A stretch of 64,000 nt of DNA from Astropecten irregularis (GCA_963971285.1 OZ020260.1:14108798-14172797); one strand, 5' to 3'. Counted from the stretch's first letter, positions 31,106 to 43,590 are shown. A program made the numbers and translations. The notes: generated by a model not told the origin, from the letters alone.

Positions 31106-32499
31106 CCTACAGATAGGCCCTATTACTTAAAAGCACAGAAGTATTAGAATAGATAACTTGTAAGACAGATTTCAGTTTAGTACTGTACGTGCAACAGCAA
31201 TGACATCGTCACAAGTTTGGCTCAATGGGCAAATCTGTTTTCGAGGGGAAATACTGCGGTTTTCACTTTCTCACTTTGTTGATTTTTCCTACAGTGTTAA
31301 TGTAAACAAAACACCACAGAAACAGAAAATGCGGTAAAAGATATGTGTACATGGGTCATTTCACATGATCGGAGTAAGATTTGGATGGCATGTTGTAAAG
31401 AAGGACACAATTACAATGCACGTACACCTGTGACATGGATCATGACTGACTTGCGTTCAATGATGTTTGAAATCACAATATAATTTCCTACTTTAATAAA
31501 AGGTGTCTGTAGTAAACCGTCGGCTATGGAATTTTTTTTTAAGAGAGCATTTACTTAAATCATTCATATAGTCTTCAAAATGCACATCACGACACCAATC
31601 GAAATCTGTGTCAATAGGGTTCCGTGCTTGTGACGTCACATTCAGAAGTTCGGACAAACAAGTCGCACGTGGCCCCATTAACTTACACGTAAACATTGTG
31701 ATGTTTGTCCGAACATCGGGGTAACTATAGCTGTCGATATAAAAGGTGTATTCTATAAATAGCTCGAGCGCGAAGCACTATTTCATATTTCATAAAAACA
31801 AAAAAACAGTGTCCACGATTTTTAGAAAAAACAAATACCGTCATGTTATTCTGTTTTTCAGGTCAATTTGTGCAAGTTACTATGTGTTTGAATTTAACTG
31901 CTGAAAACAAAATCATGTAATGGGTATTTTAAGGTGTACAGGTTTCAGATACAGTTAATTCTTGATAATGGCTGCATTACATCACGTAGGGTAATATTTC
32001 ATAGAAAAATTGATAATTTATATCAACTTTATCAAAAAAACAAGATTTCACAGAGAAATTGAAACATCTTTTTTAGTCCATACCAATTTTGCATCATCCT
32101 GTCAGTTCTAAGAATTGACTGGTCTCACTGTAATTTGGTGCTTTTGCGTGAATGTCCACTTTTAGTAAAGGGAAACGGAAAGATGTATATTTTACAGGCC
32201 TATTAACATTATACTGTACGTGTATGAAGTACATGTATAGTCATTAATTGCCACTATAAATAGTATAGTGACCCCAACAGAATGGCAGGAAACAGACCTA
32301 TTAAACTACTGTAATAAACTGCTGTAAACGGCTCATCAACCAAAATAATGACCTGAAATATATAAGATGCTTATGAGGCTGCATCCGAATCTGTTGTCTA
32401 GAGCTAGGTCTAGGTCCTCACTCCATTGGAAATACGAATAGACACCAACAAAATAGACCTAGCTGTAGTTCTGGAAGCCTGTTTCGGACACGGCCTGAG
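31106..32499. other. Unannotated stretch with a local inverted repeat
   Basis: No gene. TTCGGACAAACA (31649-31660) and TGTTTGTCCGAA (31703-31714) are inverted and flank a CACGTGG. The block from about 32328 (AATAAACTGCTGTAAACGGC) is homologous to about 13805-13860. Confidence 0.5.
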
Positions 32500-32550
32500 T
32501 TTAGGAGGGCCTGACATTTCAATCCTAGCAGGATCTTTCTCAAAGGGTAA
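32500..32550. repeat. Half copy of the GATCCTAGCAGGATC hairpin repeat
   Basis: TTTAGGAGGGCCTGACATTT and CAATCCTAGCAGGATCTTTC match the left arm at 13870-13915. The right arm is absent. Confidence 0.6.
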
Positions 32551-32657
32551 ACTGTACTGATCAGATACATGTGATTTCACTCGTCAAACGTCAAACCCAA
32601 ACACTGACACAAGATGTGTTTGTACACGTACGCGTACAGGCTTACATGTACATGTAA

Positions 32658-32827
32658 GCAATAGCGCTCCGCACTAATGACATCACAAAATCCCCGAATG
32701 TCAGACAAACATTGTCCCACCCACGTATAGTGTACATGCATGCGCACACCCACGCACGTGGGTGCATGGTTGCAATGTTTGTCTGAGATCCGGTGCTATT
32801 TTTAGCGCAAGTGCGGAGCGCTATTGC
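32658..32827. mobile_element. AATAGCGCTC-family MITE (best copy)
   Basis: 170 bp. GCAATAGCGCTCCGCACT at left is a perfect mirror of AGTGCGGAGCGCTATTGC at right. CAGACAAACATTG and CAATGTTTGTCTGAGATCC form a second inner stem. No coding capacity. Confidence 0.9.
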
Positions 32828-34020
32828 TATTTGATTGATCATAAACTTGACTGAAATTTTTCTCCACAATAACAACTCGATTTTTATCACTTGCTTCATA
32901 GAAACTACATGTACATTAAGCTTATTCTATTGACCATGGCCAATGCACTTTTCTCCCACCTACATGTATGTAATATCACAAAACACACACAACATCACAT
33001 GTGCATATTATTGCAAAAGATTATCATTATGGCTGCCCATGATAAATTATGTACATATGAACACATATACACCAACATGCACATATCTCCACATTATCAG
33101 CACCTGTGTACATGTACATGTACTTTGTACAGAACGAACAAACACAATCCATAAAAAGCAAAGAAAAAACCAAGTGTGGTGTTTTCTGAATGCACAGTGA
33201 ACCCAGACAAAATGGCTACCGCTAGCGGCTTTCCCCATGTAAATAGAAGCTGTAGTTGACCCGACCGTGACCTAGGTAATGCAATATAGCCAGCCCAGAC
33301 AGTGTGTTGTGTGTGCGTGGGGGGAGAGTCAACCAGCGGTGCCTTGCGTGAATGTCATGTACATGTACAGAGTATGGTGTGCAGTGTGCATACCACACTG
33401 CAAGGTATTATACAGCATGAGTACGTATTACGTGAGCAGCACAGTGTACAAGGGACAGGCAATGAATCAGCCCATGTTGAATATGTACAGGGCCTACAAT
33501 CCTACAACACTGTACAGCACTAGGGGTATAGAAGCAGGCTAGGGCCGGCCAATTGTGCTCGCAGCGCCACAAACTTAATAAAAATCCATACATCCATGCT
33601 CCATTAAAAGAAAAAAATGGTTCCGTTGCACATGTATGCACGCCGCTGCATATTGTGGAGGTACTGCAGTTTGTGAACGACACGACATGTGGGGCTTGTG
33701 TTTCTGTATTGTCAGAACTGGTAAACACTTCATGGAACTGCAGTGCTTAGGCTCTTCCGTGTACATGTGATAATGTTTGTACATGCAGGCCTACATGTAC
33801 ATGTACATCACCAACATTCCTGCATGCACATTACTAATACTGCCCATTTCATGCATGTGTAAGCCTACACCTCAAATGCTGTAAGGGAATATAGCGTATG
33901 TGTTCATGTACATGTACACTATACCAGTATTTCCAAATTGCTTTAGTAGGCTATGTACATGTTACTGTCTAATTACAAAATGCCTACAAAGGCTTCTGAA
34001 ACAGAGATTCTAACGTACAA
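32828..34020. repeat. TACATGTA-rich unannotated interval
   Basis: Many ACATGTACATGTA words (33111-33121, 33357-33368, 33794-33808, 33906-33917). No gene seen. Confidence 0.5.
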
Positions 34021-34267
34021 GGGACAATTTCACAGCCCTGCTTAGCACAAACAAATTGCTAAACAAGAAATTTCTGTCTTAATAATAAAAACAGGATTAA
34101 CAGCCAAATTTCCATGTGTTGTGTATCACTTGTGATTGTTCTTTGGCTGTTGTTCGCTGACCATGAATATCAAATGGAATATTTAATTGGTGGATTGTTT
34201 TCTTGAGCAAGACATTTTGTGCTAAGCAATTTTTTTCTGTGCTTAACAGCTCCATGAAACTGGCCCC
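34021..34267. mobile_element. GCTTAGCAC-type MITE, inverted relative to 26527
   Basis: GGGACAATTTCACAGCCCTG at left and TTAACAGCTCCATGAAACTG at right. Inner GGATTAACAGCCAAATTTCC and CTGACCATGAATATCAAATG are complements of the 26527 and 35150 blocks. Confidence 0.85.
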
Positions 34268-34311
34268 TGTATTAGGCACGTTCCTTCTTCCAAAATTTCA
34301 ACCGTGATACC

Positions 34312-34548
34312 AGGGCCCTTTTCCAAACCTCGGCTATGGCTCTGGCTCCATTTCGTGAATCCATTATAAAATAACGGGTATCAAAATAGAGGCTATAGTT
34401 TGGAAGTAGATACTCTATTTTGAACAAGAAAACAGAGATTCAGTTTCAATGAAAAGCCACAACCTATATTTTCAGTATATGGATGGCAGTGCCGGAGTCT
34501 GAGCCTGAGCCGGAGCCAGAGCCTAACCCCAGGTCTGGAAAAGGGCCC
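34312..34548. mobile_element. GGGCCTTT-ended MITE
   Basis: AGGGCCCTTTTCCAAACCTC mirrored by AGGTCTGGAAAAGGGCCC. Subterminal GGCTCTGGCTCC / GGAGCCAGAGCC stems. Same interior as 11757-11984. Confidence 0.88.
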
Positions 34549-35149
34549 ATGTGTTTAATCTATTGGGACTGGCTGGAATTAGGTCACCATTCATGCATCA
34601 CATGGTCCGAGACGGTCCGAAGACGAAAGACTGAACAAGACCAAGACTGACAGCTGAGGGAAGGGATACAGTCGATACACAGCTCACACCACAGAGCACA
34701 GAGACCGCAAGATATAGCAAGATCAATATGACCAGACAGATAATGACTCATCAATATTCATTTTTCACAAGACAAAACAAAATGTAGTACCGCCACAAAC
34801 CATAAGGAATTTCACTTGGTAGCTACATGTACATGTATGGAAAGACATGTTCAACAATGCTATTGTTTGTGATCTTTATTTTCAGTGAAGTTGGAGAAAG
34901 CTCTGCGACTGCCTCCATAGTCAGATGATCATGTATCTTATCTTTTTTAATGAGGCCACATTCCCAGACGTGTAAACAGTACGTGTAACTTTTCAACAGA
35001 TAGGGAGCAATCTTTGACATATTTTACTTAGGCTGATGGTTGATTTATGTGCAAGCCTTCAAACCAGTCACCATTTCTTTTCTTCAAAATTGCATGACGG
35101 AAAAACGACAATAACAACAACAACAACAGCTATCTGAACAATAAGCTCT
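34549..35149. other. Unannotated stretch
   Basis: No gene or named repeat. A short (ACA)n-like run lies at 35109-35128. Confidence 0.5.
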
Positions 35150-35380
35150 GGGGCCAATTTCATGGAGCTGCTTAGCAAAAAAATTTGCTTAGCACAAAAA
35201 TATCTTGCCAAATAGACATTTGATTTCATTTGATATTCATGGTCAGTGAACAACAGCCAAAGAACAATCACAAGCGATAAACAAAAAATGGAAATTTGGT
35301 TGTTAATCCTGTTTTTACTAAGACAGAAATGTCATGCTTAGCACATTTCTGTGCTAAGCAGCACCGTGAAATTAGTCCCA
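35150..35380. mobile_element. GCTTAGCAC-type MITE
   Basis: GGGGCCAATTTCATGGAGCT at left and GTGCTAAGCAGCACCGTGAA at right are imperfect inverted ends. The interior matches 26527 and 61145. Confidence 0.88.
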
Positions 35381-35559
35381 CGTTGACAATGGTTGATGTG
35401 TACATGTGAATATTTAATCATTTAATCATAAATAAATAAGTAATACCAAATGCCAGTGATTAAGTGATATTATGGAGTCGGAGTTGATGATGTGTCTACC
35501 ATTTGGCTCTGGCCAATTTGTGAGGCAATTCCTCCTAATTCCGTCCACTAATTGAGACA

Positions 35560-35700
35560 TGGTTAGGATTTCACCGCGGCACGGAGTTGGCGGAGTGAAG
35601 ATCGAACCACCCAGGTCGCGTCGCGGTCAACTACAGTTAAACCATGATTCGTACACCGTACGGTTCATACAACGTACGATTGCGGACGAAGATTCAATGA
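35560..35700. other. Small CpG-rich patch
   Basis: CACCGCGGCACGG, GGTCGCGTCGCGGTC, GTACACCGTACGG and ACGTACGATTGCGGACG stand out from the AT-rich background. It may be a promoter, a first-exon region or an old repeat. Nothing ties it to a gene. Confidence 0.3.
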
Positions 35701-35917
35701 TTATGCAAGTCCATCCGACCATTACCGAACAAAGTGTCTGCATCTTTCCAAATTTAGACCAAAGCTTCTCATTATCCAACAATGTTAAATTTATGTTTTC
35801 TTCTTCTTCTGTTTCAATTTTAGAGGTCGTCATGTTTTTCTTCTCACCAAAATAGAATATTTTCCTAGTTGTCCTAAAGATACTCTCAAAACCTGATGAT
35901 TGTGAGCCTAATGAGTA

Positions 35918-36286
35918 TTAAAGGTAATTTCATACTTTGGTTTTTGCCAAAGAAATTCAGATTCATGGGCACAAATACCAAGGAAGATACAGTAATTATC
36001 AGTCATCTATGAAATTCTTAGTCCCATACGGTGCCCACATTTTCAGAAAAGAGTGAAAAATGCCCAGGGTATTTTTGAAAATCTTTTCACTGGATTTATG
36101 ATCTTCCGAAGATCAAAATTATCTTGGGTCATTGGTTTTACTCTTTTCTGGATAAATGTCAGCATTTCAGGCAGTATGTTTCTACCATCACAATATTTAA
36201 ACTCTGTAGTCTGTAAGTTATAGGTATATGTAAATCTGTGAAAATTTCTGTTTCAGTATGCTACCAAAGTATGATTATACCTTTAA
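35918..36286 (+). mobile_element. TTAA-family MITE, CATACTTTGG subfamily
   Basis: TTAA at 35918-35921 and 36283-36286. Ends AGGTAATTTCATACTTTGG and CCAAAGTATGATTATACC are inverted. The central region is more diverged than in 23579. Confidence 0.88.
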
Positions 36287-37118
36287 ATGTCATACACATG
36301 TATATTATGTTTAGCATCAACAACCCTTGTCTATATTTCATAAGATCATGGATGCGTTTAAATACATGAGTATGATGCCGGGGCAGTGTCCTACTGTCCC
36401 ACTTATTCACATAGAGGTAAAATCTCTGGGGAATCTCGTGGCAATATTAGGAATTTTTTTTTTTTTTTAGTTCTGTCAATAATGTATGAGACTTAAGACG
36501 AGCGCATCAGAATATTTGTCAAGATTCAAGATATAAAAAGAATCCCACTATTTTGACATATCTCCAATTTACATAATGTACGTTCATTGACATTTGCAAG
36601 ATTTGCGAAGATTACGGTAGATCCTGGTAAATATACAAGTGTGTATATATTTGGGCCTATTATTGTCATTGCCCAGGACAGGTGTTAAGTAACATACAGG
36701 GTCACATGTTTGTTAATTGACAATCTATCATTATGATTATGGATGACGATTTTAACTATGAATATTGATAAAAAAATGCTACCGATTTCTCCAATTTTTG
36801 AGATTATGTTATTAATATTTATAATCAAAGTTAACCTCTCTTTGATGACATGGATCCATTTAATCATGACGTCTGTTCGTGAATTTCAGCCTGACCTAAA
36901 TAACTGACCCGGCGAGTCGGTTATGTATCTCCGTCAATATCCCACAATGCATCATTGGTTGAGGAGAGAAATTTCCATCGATTTGCAAAAAAAAAATGAA
37001 TGGAAGCAAGCAGCGAGGGGAAAAGGATTATGGGAAGACCCATGGTAGAAAAAATGACGGCATTTTCGTTGAGAAGTCTTTGCATATTTTTTAATTCAGT
37101 AATGAGATTGACCAATGA
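36287..37118. other. Unannotated stretch
   Basis: AT-rich, with a T run at about 36457-36470. No gene seen. Confidence 0.5.
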
Positions 37119-37392
37119 CAGGGCTCGAAATATTCACTAGACCGTGGACCGAGTCTAGTGATTTCAGTGGCGGTCTAGTAAAGTATGTACTGCACTAGTC
37201 TGGCTGTCTAGTGATTTTGTTTTCCTTGCACAATTAAAATGGTGCCTAAATTGATGATTTTATTGGATACAATGACTGTTTTTCTTTACATGAATGCCAC
37301 AGGTCTATTGAACAAAGTTCAGGTCTAGTAAAATGCTTCAGTTACTAGACCTGCTGTCCAGTGCTTTTTTTTTTCAAAAAATTCGAGCCCTG
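37119..37392. mobile_element. Non-autonomous element with CAGGGCTCGAA ends (hAT-like)
   Basis: CAGGGCTCGAAATATT at left is mirrored by AAAATTCGAGCCCTG at right, flanked by AATGA on both sides. The interior has repeated TCTAGTGATTT and TCTAGTAAAATG words. Terminal style resembles hAT non-autonomous elements, but the flanking duplication is 5, not 8, bases. Confidence 0.65.
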
Positions 37393-39248
37393 AATGACCT
37401 CTGCTTTTGCGTTTATTCATTACGACCAATCGGACATGTTCACTCAAACCTTATAGAGGAAAGGAACAGTTACCACGGAGGAAGTAATGGAATGTGCTAT
37501 TCATGAAAATTGTCATTTCCTTTTGGCAAAATCACTCTTTTATGCTGACGTCATGCCGTTGAGGCTTACTCAGACGTAACGTTCTTCGCACAAAACGGTC
37601 TACATGTGCAGAAAGACGGGACTAGACGGGCAATTTGTTTTCGGTTTAGAAACCGAACACTGAACCTGGTTTCCGAGTTGTAAGAATACGACTGGGAGAA
37701 GTCTGCGTGAGTGCTGGATGTGGTTATTGCACCGCGTCCGGTGAGCCGGAAACTCTCTGACGAGCTCCCTGCCTTTTAGGAATTGCCAAATTGAATTTTC
37801 ACACAATAAATCTTTCTTTGGAAAAAAAAAAACAGTCGACAGGGTAAAATCCGCCGGATCAGCCCAGGGACTTCATGACAAACTTTTCCTCTGAGAAAGG
37901 GAGGGGGGAAGGCCTGGACCCTCTCAGGGATGATATGCCGATCAGATGGATTGGATATCTATGTACCGAAGCTTTAAGGGGACTATATGACTATTTCAGC
38001 TAGCTTTACAGACCATTAGGTGATGCAGTGCATGAAATGACTCCACCATGAATACCCGACCACAAATCAATGGCCGTGTATGAAACGTCAGACTTTGTGA
38101 ATTTCTCCTTTTATTCCCTACTCTTCCTCAGACAGACATTGTCTGTTTATTTTGATCCACTGTGCACACAGGAGCTTATGCAGAGGGAAATTAATCCAAA
38201 AACCCTGGACGAGTGACATCCCTAAAGTGATCTGTAAATCCATGGGTGATTTATCACTTGTAGGAGGGGGGGGTCATAATTGTTTGCCTTGTCATGTGGA
38301 GGGGCCCAGTCAACTTGGAGTATTTTATGATTCAGTATTATGGTTAATGGTCCTTTAAAAAGCCAAGTTTAAACAACCGGGGGAACCCTGGAACGAAGCA
38401 ACACCAAAGCCAGTTATTTATTTGCCAGGCTTGTGAGTCTGGGCACAGCCAGTCGGCTTGTCATCGTACGACTGAAATACGTAGCCGGGAATGACACGTG
38501 TACGAATTAATGCCCCGTGCTTCCCGGTTCTTGCCACATTTGCTGCGTGGAAGTACACACGTCGTGCGTGCTTTACGCTACGGTTCTGTTACTGCATGTA
38601 TTTTGTCATTCAGGCTTGTCACATTGTCATCTGTGCGTGCGCGCTCCATGGCATTTACAACGCTGCATACAAAGGTCACGTCATTTACATGTATAACAAG
38701 TCTACGGGGACTGTTGTATATTGCACACGTGCAGATATGACAAATATCAACCTAATTGTGCCACGGCGCGTACCGAGGGTCTATTATTCAATCAACAACA
38801 AATGAAAGTACACAGGCACACTAATTATATCTTCTTCTTTTTCAGAGAAAAACCACCGACTCGATTAATTATTCCGCACCTGTGACTTGTGAGTCTCACT
38901 GCAATATCACAGACATGGTACAAATGCTGGGTGCCAGTTATATCATAAACACGTACACGCACTGCACATTAACATGTAAACATGTACATTGTACACTATT
39001 TACATGAAACTGTACATGTACATTCAGTGTCATCGAATGTTGCAAGATGTCCTGATAGGGTAGGGTAATCAAGGGCATGTTGCATGTACACGAATATTGA
39101 GGTGCAAGTCAACAAAGAGAGTACTGTAGACCTTGTACGCATGAATTAATTTGAGAAGAACGTCATCAGCTACATTGTACATGTACCTGGGTCAAATTAC
39201 GGTCAATGCATTAAGTAGACCTGCATGTGAACTAAGAAACCACTATCT
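37393..39248. other. Unannotated stretch
   Basis: No coding exon recognised. TACATGTA words near 38980-39020 and 39175. Short ORFs at 38491-38805 lack domain features. Confidence 0.45.
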
Positions 39249-39285
39249 AGTGGAATGCCACTATAACGAGCACCGCAATACACTA
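39249..39285. repeat. Fragment of the ACAGTGGAAC MITE
   Basis: AGTGGAATGCCACTATAACG and ACCGCAATAC match the left end of 13621-13797. Confidence 0.55.
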
Positions 39286-39397
39286 ACAATGTTTATGGTA
39301 TATGTTTCTACTATCACCATCTATACCCTGTAAGTTATAAGAAAATCTGTGAAGATTTGTGTTTCGGTATGCTACCAAAGTATGATAGTACCTTTAA
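39286..39397 (+). mobile_element. Right-end fragment of a TTAA-family MITE
   Basis: GTTTATGGTATATGTTTCTA and TACCAAAGTATGATAGTACC, ending TTAA at 39394-39397. That TTAA is shared with the next element. Confidence 0.85.
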
Positions 39398-39763
39398 AGG
39401 TAGTATCATACTTTGGTAAGAAACCAAAACAGAAATGTTCACAGATTTATGTATAACTTACAGTACAGGGTATGAAGATGGTGCTGGCAGAAACCTACCA
39501 TTAAAATGTTTACGCCTGAAATGGTGTATTTATCCAGAAATTAGTAAAGCAATGACCAAAAATCTTTTTGACTTTTTAAAAGATCAAAAATAAAAGCGAA
39601 AAGACTTAAGAAATACTGTGGCTGTTCTTCACTGTTTTCTCAAAAAGTGGGCACCGTATGGGACTGAAATTTTCACAGATGACAGTTACAGTATCTGTTT
39701 TGATATTTTTGCCCATGAATCTGTATTTCTTTGATAAAAACCAAAGTATGATAGTACATTTAA
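39394..39763 (-). mobile_element. TTAA-family MITE, CATACTTTGG subfamily, inverted
   Basis: 370 bp. TTAA at 39394-39397 and 39760-39763. Reads AGGTAGTATCATACTTTGGT, then the shared half, then CCGTATGGGACTGAAATTTT, ending CCAAAGTATGATAGTACA. Confidence 0.9.
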
Positions 39764-40229
39764 GGGCAGAGTGCAACAGCTCTCTAGTAAGTCTGCGATT
39801 CAGACTGAGTATCATTCAGCATGTTTGTCGACATGACTCTTAGCCAGTAAAATTATCATGATGTCCGACTTTCCTCTCGTCCATGAAAATGCACGGCCAA
39901 ATGTCTGTATATGTGCAATTGCACTCCAAAGTAATTAATTGAGGATGGGAGGGCATGGCATACTAGCTGGCCCCCAGTAATCAAACATGTGAGAGAAGAA
40001 ATGGGCGAGGGGTAACCACAGAACATTTCTGGGGGACAACATGGGTGTGTGAGAATCCTGATGACATTTAATACCTAGTGAGTGGGGAAGCGGGGTTTAT
40101 ATGGGTTGGTGGGTTGTACAGTGAAGTCAGGAAAGGGTACACTGTGGATCATCAGTGATGGAGGAAGATGTAGTCTATTCAAGGGGGTACAGCAGGGTGC
40201 TTGTGGGTTGATGGGTGGGATGGAGAATG
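39764..40229. other. Unannotated stretch
   Basis: No gene. The G-rich lead-in to the minisatellite starts about 40080. Confidence 0.5.
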
Positions 40230-41030
40230 CAGGGGTTGGGAAAGAGTGTGGGCGTAGAAGGGAGATGTAGTAAGGGGTGTAACTGGGTGAAAGTGGGTTG
40301 ATGGATTGATGGAGGGTTGATGGAGAAGATGGGATTGGGAGAGAGTGTTGGCGTAAGAGGGAGATGTAGTAAGGGGTGTAACTGGGTGAAAGTGGGTTGA
40401 TGGGTGTGATGGAGAAGATGGGATTGGGAGAGAGTGTGGGCGTAGGAGGGAGATGTAGTAAGGGGTGTAACTGGGTGAAAGTGGGTTGATGGGTGGGATG
40501 GAGAAGATGGGATTGGGAGAGAGTGTGGGCGTAGGAGGGAGATGTAGTTAGGGGTGTAACTGGGTGAAAGTGGGTTGATGGGTGCGATCGAGAAGATGGG
40601 ATTGGGAGAGAGTGTGGGCATAAGAGGGAGATGTAGTAAGGGGTGTAACTGGGTGAAAGTGGGTTGATGGGTTCGATCGAGAAGATGGGATTGGGAGAGA
40701 GTGTGGGCGTAAGAGGGAGATGTAGTAAGGGGTGTAACTGGGTGAAAGTGGGTTGATGGGTGTGATGGAGAAGATGGGATTGGGAGAGAGTGTGGGCGTA
40801 GGAGGGAGATGTAGTAAGGGGTGTAAATGGGTGAAAGTGGGTTGATGGGTGTGATGGAGAAGATGGGATTGGGAGAGAGTGTGGGCGTAGGAGGGAGATG
40901 TAGTAAGGGGTGTAAATGGGTGAAAGTGGGTTGATGGGTGTGATGGAGAAGATGGGATTGGGAGAGAGTGTGGGCGTAGGAGGGAGATGTAGTAAGGGGT
41001 GTAACTGGGTGAAAGTGGGTTGATGGCTGG
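40230..41030. repeat. 89-bp minisatellite, about nine units
   Basis: GAGATGTAGTAAGGGGTGTA recurs at 40262, 40361, 40450, 40539, 40628, 40717, 40806, 40895 and 40984. Spacing is 89 except for the first step (99). Units differ by a few bases (GGGTGTGATGGAG, GGGTGCGATCGAG, GGGTTCGATCGAG). The 420-codon minus-strand ORF over it is an artefact of stop-free repeats. Confidence 0.95.
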
Positions 41031-42638
41031 GACTTGGAAAAGGCTTCTGGGAAGGATTCTGAACAGAAAGATAGTTCTACCAAGACTGGCAAACCTTCAA
41101 CCACTGCCAACCCACCCCTAAACCCACTCACTAAAACCTCCAAACAAAAGGACGAGCAGCCCTGTAGGACATTAAAGATGCAATTTCCTCCCCACCGTGT
41201 CCGTGTTTGTTTGTTGGTTTCCGCCATTTTTGTTTTGACAAAGCATGTGCAGGATATGCAGCAGTGATAACAAAGGGAAATGCTTCCTGGCCACAAAAAA
41301 AAATGCATTTTATATAATTCAAAAAGTGTGGCTAGTGCAAAATACAGTGTATTATAAATGTACATGTACAACTTGTGTGATGTACAGAGGTGCCGCAGTA
41401 TTAAAGTCTGTAATAAAACTATCTTTTCTTGTCCCAAATAATGAACAGAACATTTAAATTAATAAATTTCATTTTTCTTTGGATTTATAAAGTTCTGTTA
41501 TCTATTTGTGAGAACTGAAAAATATTTTCTAACCGTTATTTCTGCAAAAATTTCCCAGCTACACCGGTGATACTAAGTACTGTATTTCCATTCTTATAAT
41601 ATAATTCACAAGAAAACCATCCGAGCCAGTGCATGATTTTTTCATGTGCACTCAACAAGCACTGAGTATGCAGTGCTCATCCACATCAGTGAAGGGCAAG
41701 CCTAATTTGCATTGAAACCATTGTTACACAAAGCAAAGGAAACAAAAGAACAAGAGAACAAAAGAAGTGAGATGTATTGTTCTCTTTCACAAAATCAGGT
41801 TTTTTAACAGCAGCTTGAATCACAGAGGCCCAGCTTGTTAAAGCCGGACAAAAAAAGAAAATTAGTCCTATGTCTAAATAATTGAGATCTTAGATTATTG
41901 GGAACAGACAGACTGAATAATACTGAACAGGCAACCAAGTTAATAAATCCCACTTTGGACAAGGAAAGTGGAATTCCAACTGATATTGGGGATAATGCAA
42001 TTCCCGCAGACATGGAGGAGGATTTGTGGATGAACCCCGGACGGACGGACTGACGGACGGGAAGCCTCTACAGCAGTTTGACTCATGCCATGAGAATATT
42101 CATGATTGCTTTGTTATTTCCACTAAAATGCAATGAATGGGGATACTGACTGGAACAAGATGTTCAATGAACCTAAAATTGTCCCAAACAAATGTAGTAC
42201 ATTTTGTGGTTTATTTACCCCATGAGTTTTGCATTTGAATAAATTGGTATTTTCAAGCAATATGTGACCTCCAAATACAGATGCAGTGACATTGATTAAG
42301 TCCGCCAGGAATTTGTGCTTTTGTCAGGCGGCATTCGACCATTGTCTGCTTGTATTGTTTACACCGAGATCCCCCACACGCATTGCCTGGCCAGATGAAC
42401 TCTATTTGACCGGTGACTGATAATTAGGCCGGTAAAAAGAAAACAAAAAAATCCTGAAGGTGTAAAAAAAAACTCAGTGCCATATGGTCCTGTTTTGCAA
42501 TAAGATTTTAACGAATTGTTTCACAGCGAGTGAGGCTCACTGAAAAAACCATCGTCCAGAAAACAGCTATCTCCATGTATGGATAATTACTGTAGTTCAG
42601 GCTCTAATTATGGGTGGTCAGTACAGTCAGTGAAAACA
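41031..42638. other. Unannotated stretch
   Basis: No gene or named repeat recognised. (GACG)n-like short repeat at about 42039-42060. Confidence 0.5.
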
Positions 42639-43006
42639 TTAAAAGCCCTGTCCGCGATGGACTTTTTTTTTTCCGGGGTTTTCAACAAACCAGTGTCCGC
42701 AATTGGACTTTCCACTCGGGTTGCTTAACCGTGCACGTGCAGAAGATTTACCGAGCTGTCAATACTAGGCTTATGAGGGTACCCGACTCGCACTGCATGT
42801 CCACACTGGACTTTTCATCTCGGGAAAAGTGTCTCGGGAATTCTTCCTGGGCAGAAGTTGGCTGGTAGAAATACCCGCGCGAGTCGGGAAAATTAACTGA
42901 GAGGTAGACTTCCTGAGATGTCCGCACTGGACTTAAAATGGGTTACAAAGTACCCAGCGTCTCGTTAACTTTGCCCCAAAAAAAGTCCAGTGCGGACAGG
43001 GCTTAA
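42639..43006. mobile_element. TTAA-bounded element with iterated GTCCGCACTGGACTT motif
   Basis: TTAA at 42639-42642 and 43003-43006. The left end has GCCCTGTCCGCGATGGACTT and the right end the near complement AAGTCCAGTGCGGACAGGGC. The same TGTCCGCA-TGGACTT motif recurs inside at about 42695, 42799 and 42920. No coding capacity. Confidence 0.85.
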
Positions 43007-43379
43007 GACATCCGTCCACAGAATTAAGGTTAATAAATTGTCATAAACTTAAAAAAACAAATCAATGTGAACGTACAGTATCCGGATCCTGGGGAGCACT
43101 GATCAGGAGATTGCCGACCTTTACCTACAAACAGGATGAATAAAGGCAGAAAACGTTAACATTCTATCAGAGGGCGATGGTCCGTGAGAAATAGTGCAAT
43201 ATGCGGAGGGGGAAATTGATAAGTGACGAGGCTGAGTGGTCAGTGGCTATTTAGAGAGAACGGGTGGACAAATTGTCCGGAGTGAGTGGAGTGTGACAAT
43301 CAATTAAAGGATGGAATGACCGTTACAATGCAGGGGTCAGTCACAAGCATGGCAGCGGTAAAAAATAAGTGAACTTGGC
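43007..43379. other. Unannotated stretch
   Basis: No gene or repeat recognised. Confidence 0.5.
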
Positions 43380-43590
43380 AGTCACTACAAAGTGGTCACA
43401 ATGGACAAAGTGGTCACACCAAAGTGGTCACAATGAACAAAGTGATCACACTGGACAAAGTGGTCACACCAAAGTGGTCACAATGAACAAAGTGATCACA
43501 CTAGACAAAGTGGTCACGCTGGACAAAGTGATCACACCAAAGTGGTCACACTGGACAAAGTGGACACCAAGGACAGTGGTCAAGAGTGTA
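43380..43590. repeat. Minisatellite of alternating 18- and 14-bp units
   Basis: GTGGTCACAATGGACAAA (18) and GTGGTCACACCAAA (14) alternate irregularly, with variants GTGATCACACTGGACAAA and GTGGTCACGCTGGACAAA. About eleven units. Confidence 0.9.

Noticed and set aside
40175..41437. 420-codon minus-strand ORF, the longest in the window
   Set aside because: It runs through the 89-bp minisatellite, has low-complexity Pro/Ser/His/Thr composition in rotating frames and no domain; the repeat simply lacks stops.
43380..43590. CRISPR-like array
   Set aside because: Units are contiguous minisatellite repeats without unique spacers, and the genome is eukaryotic.
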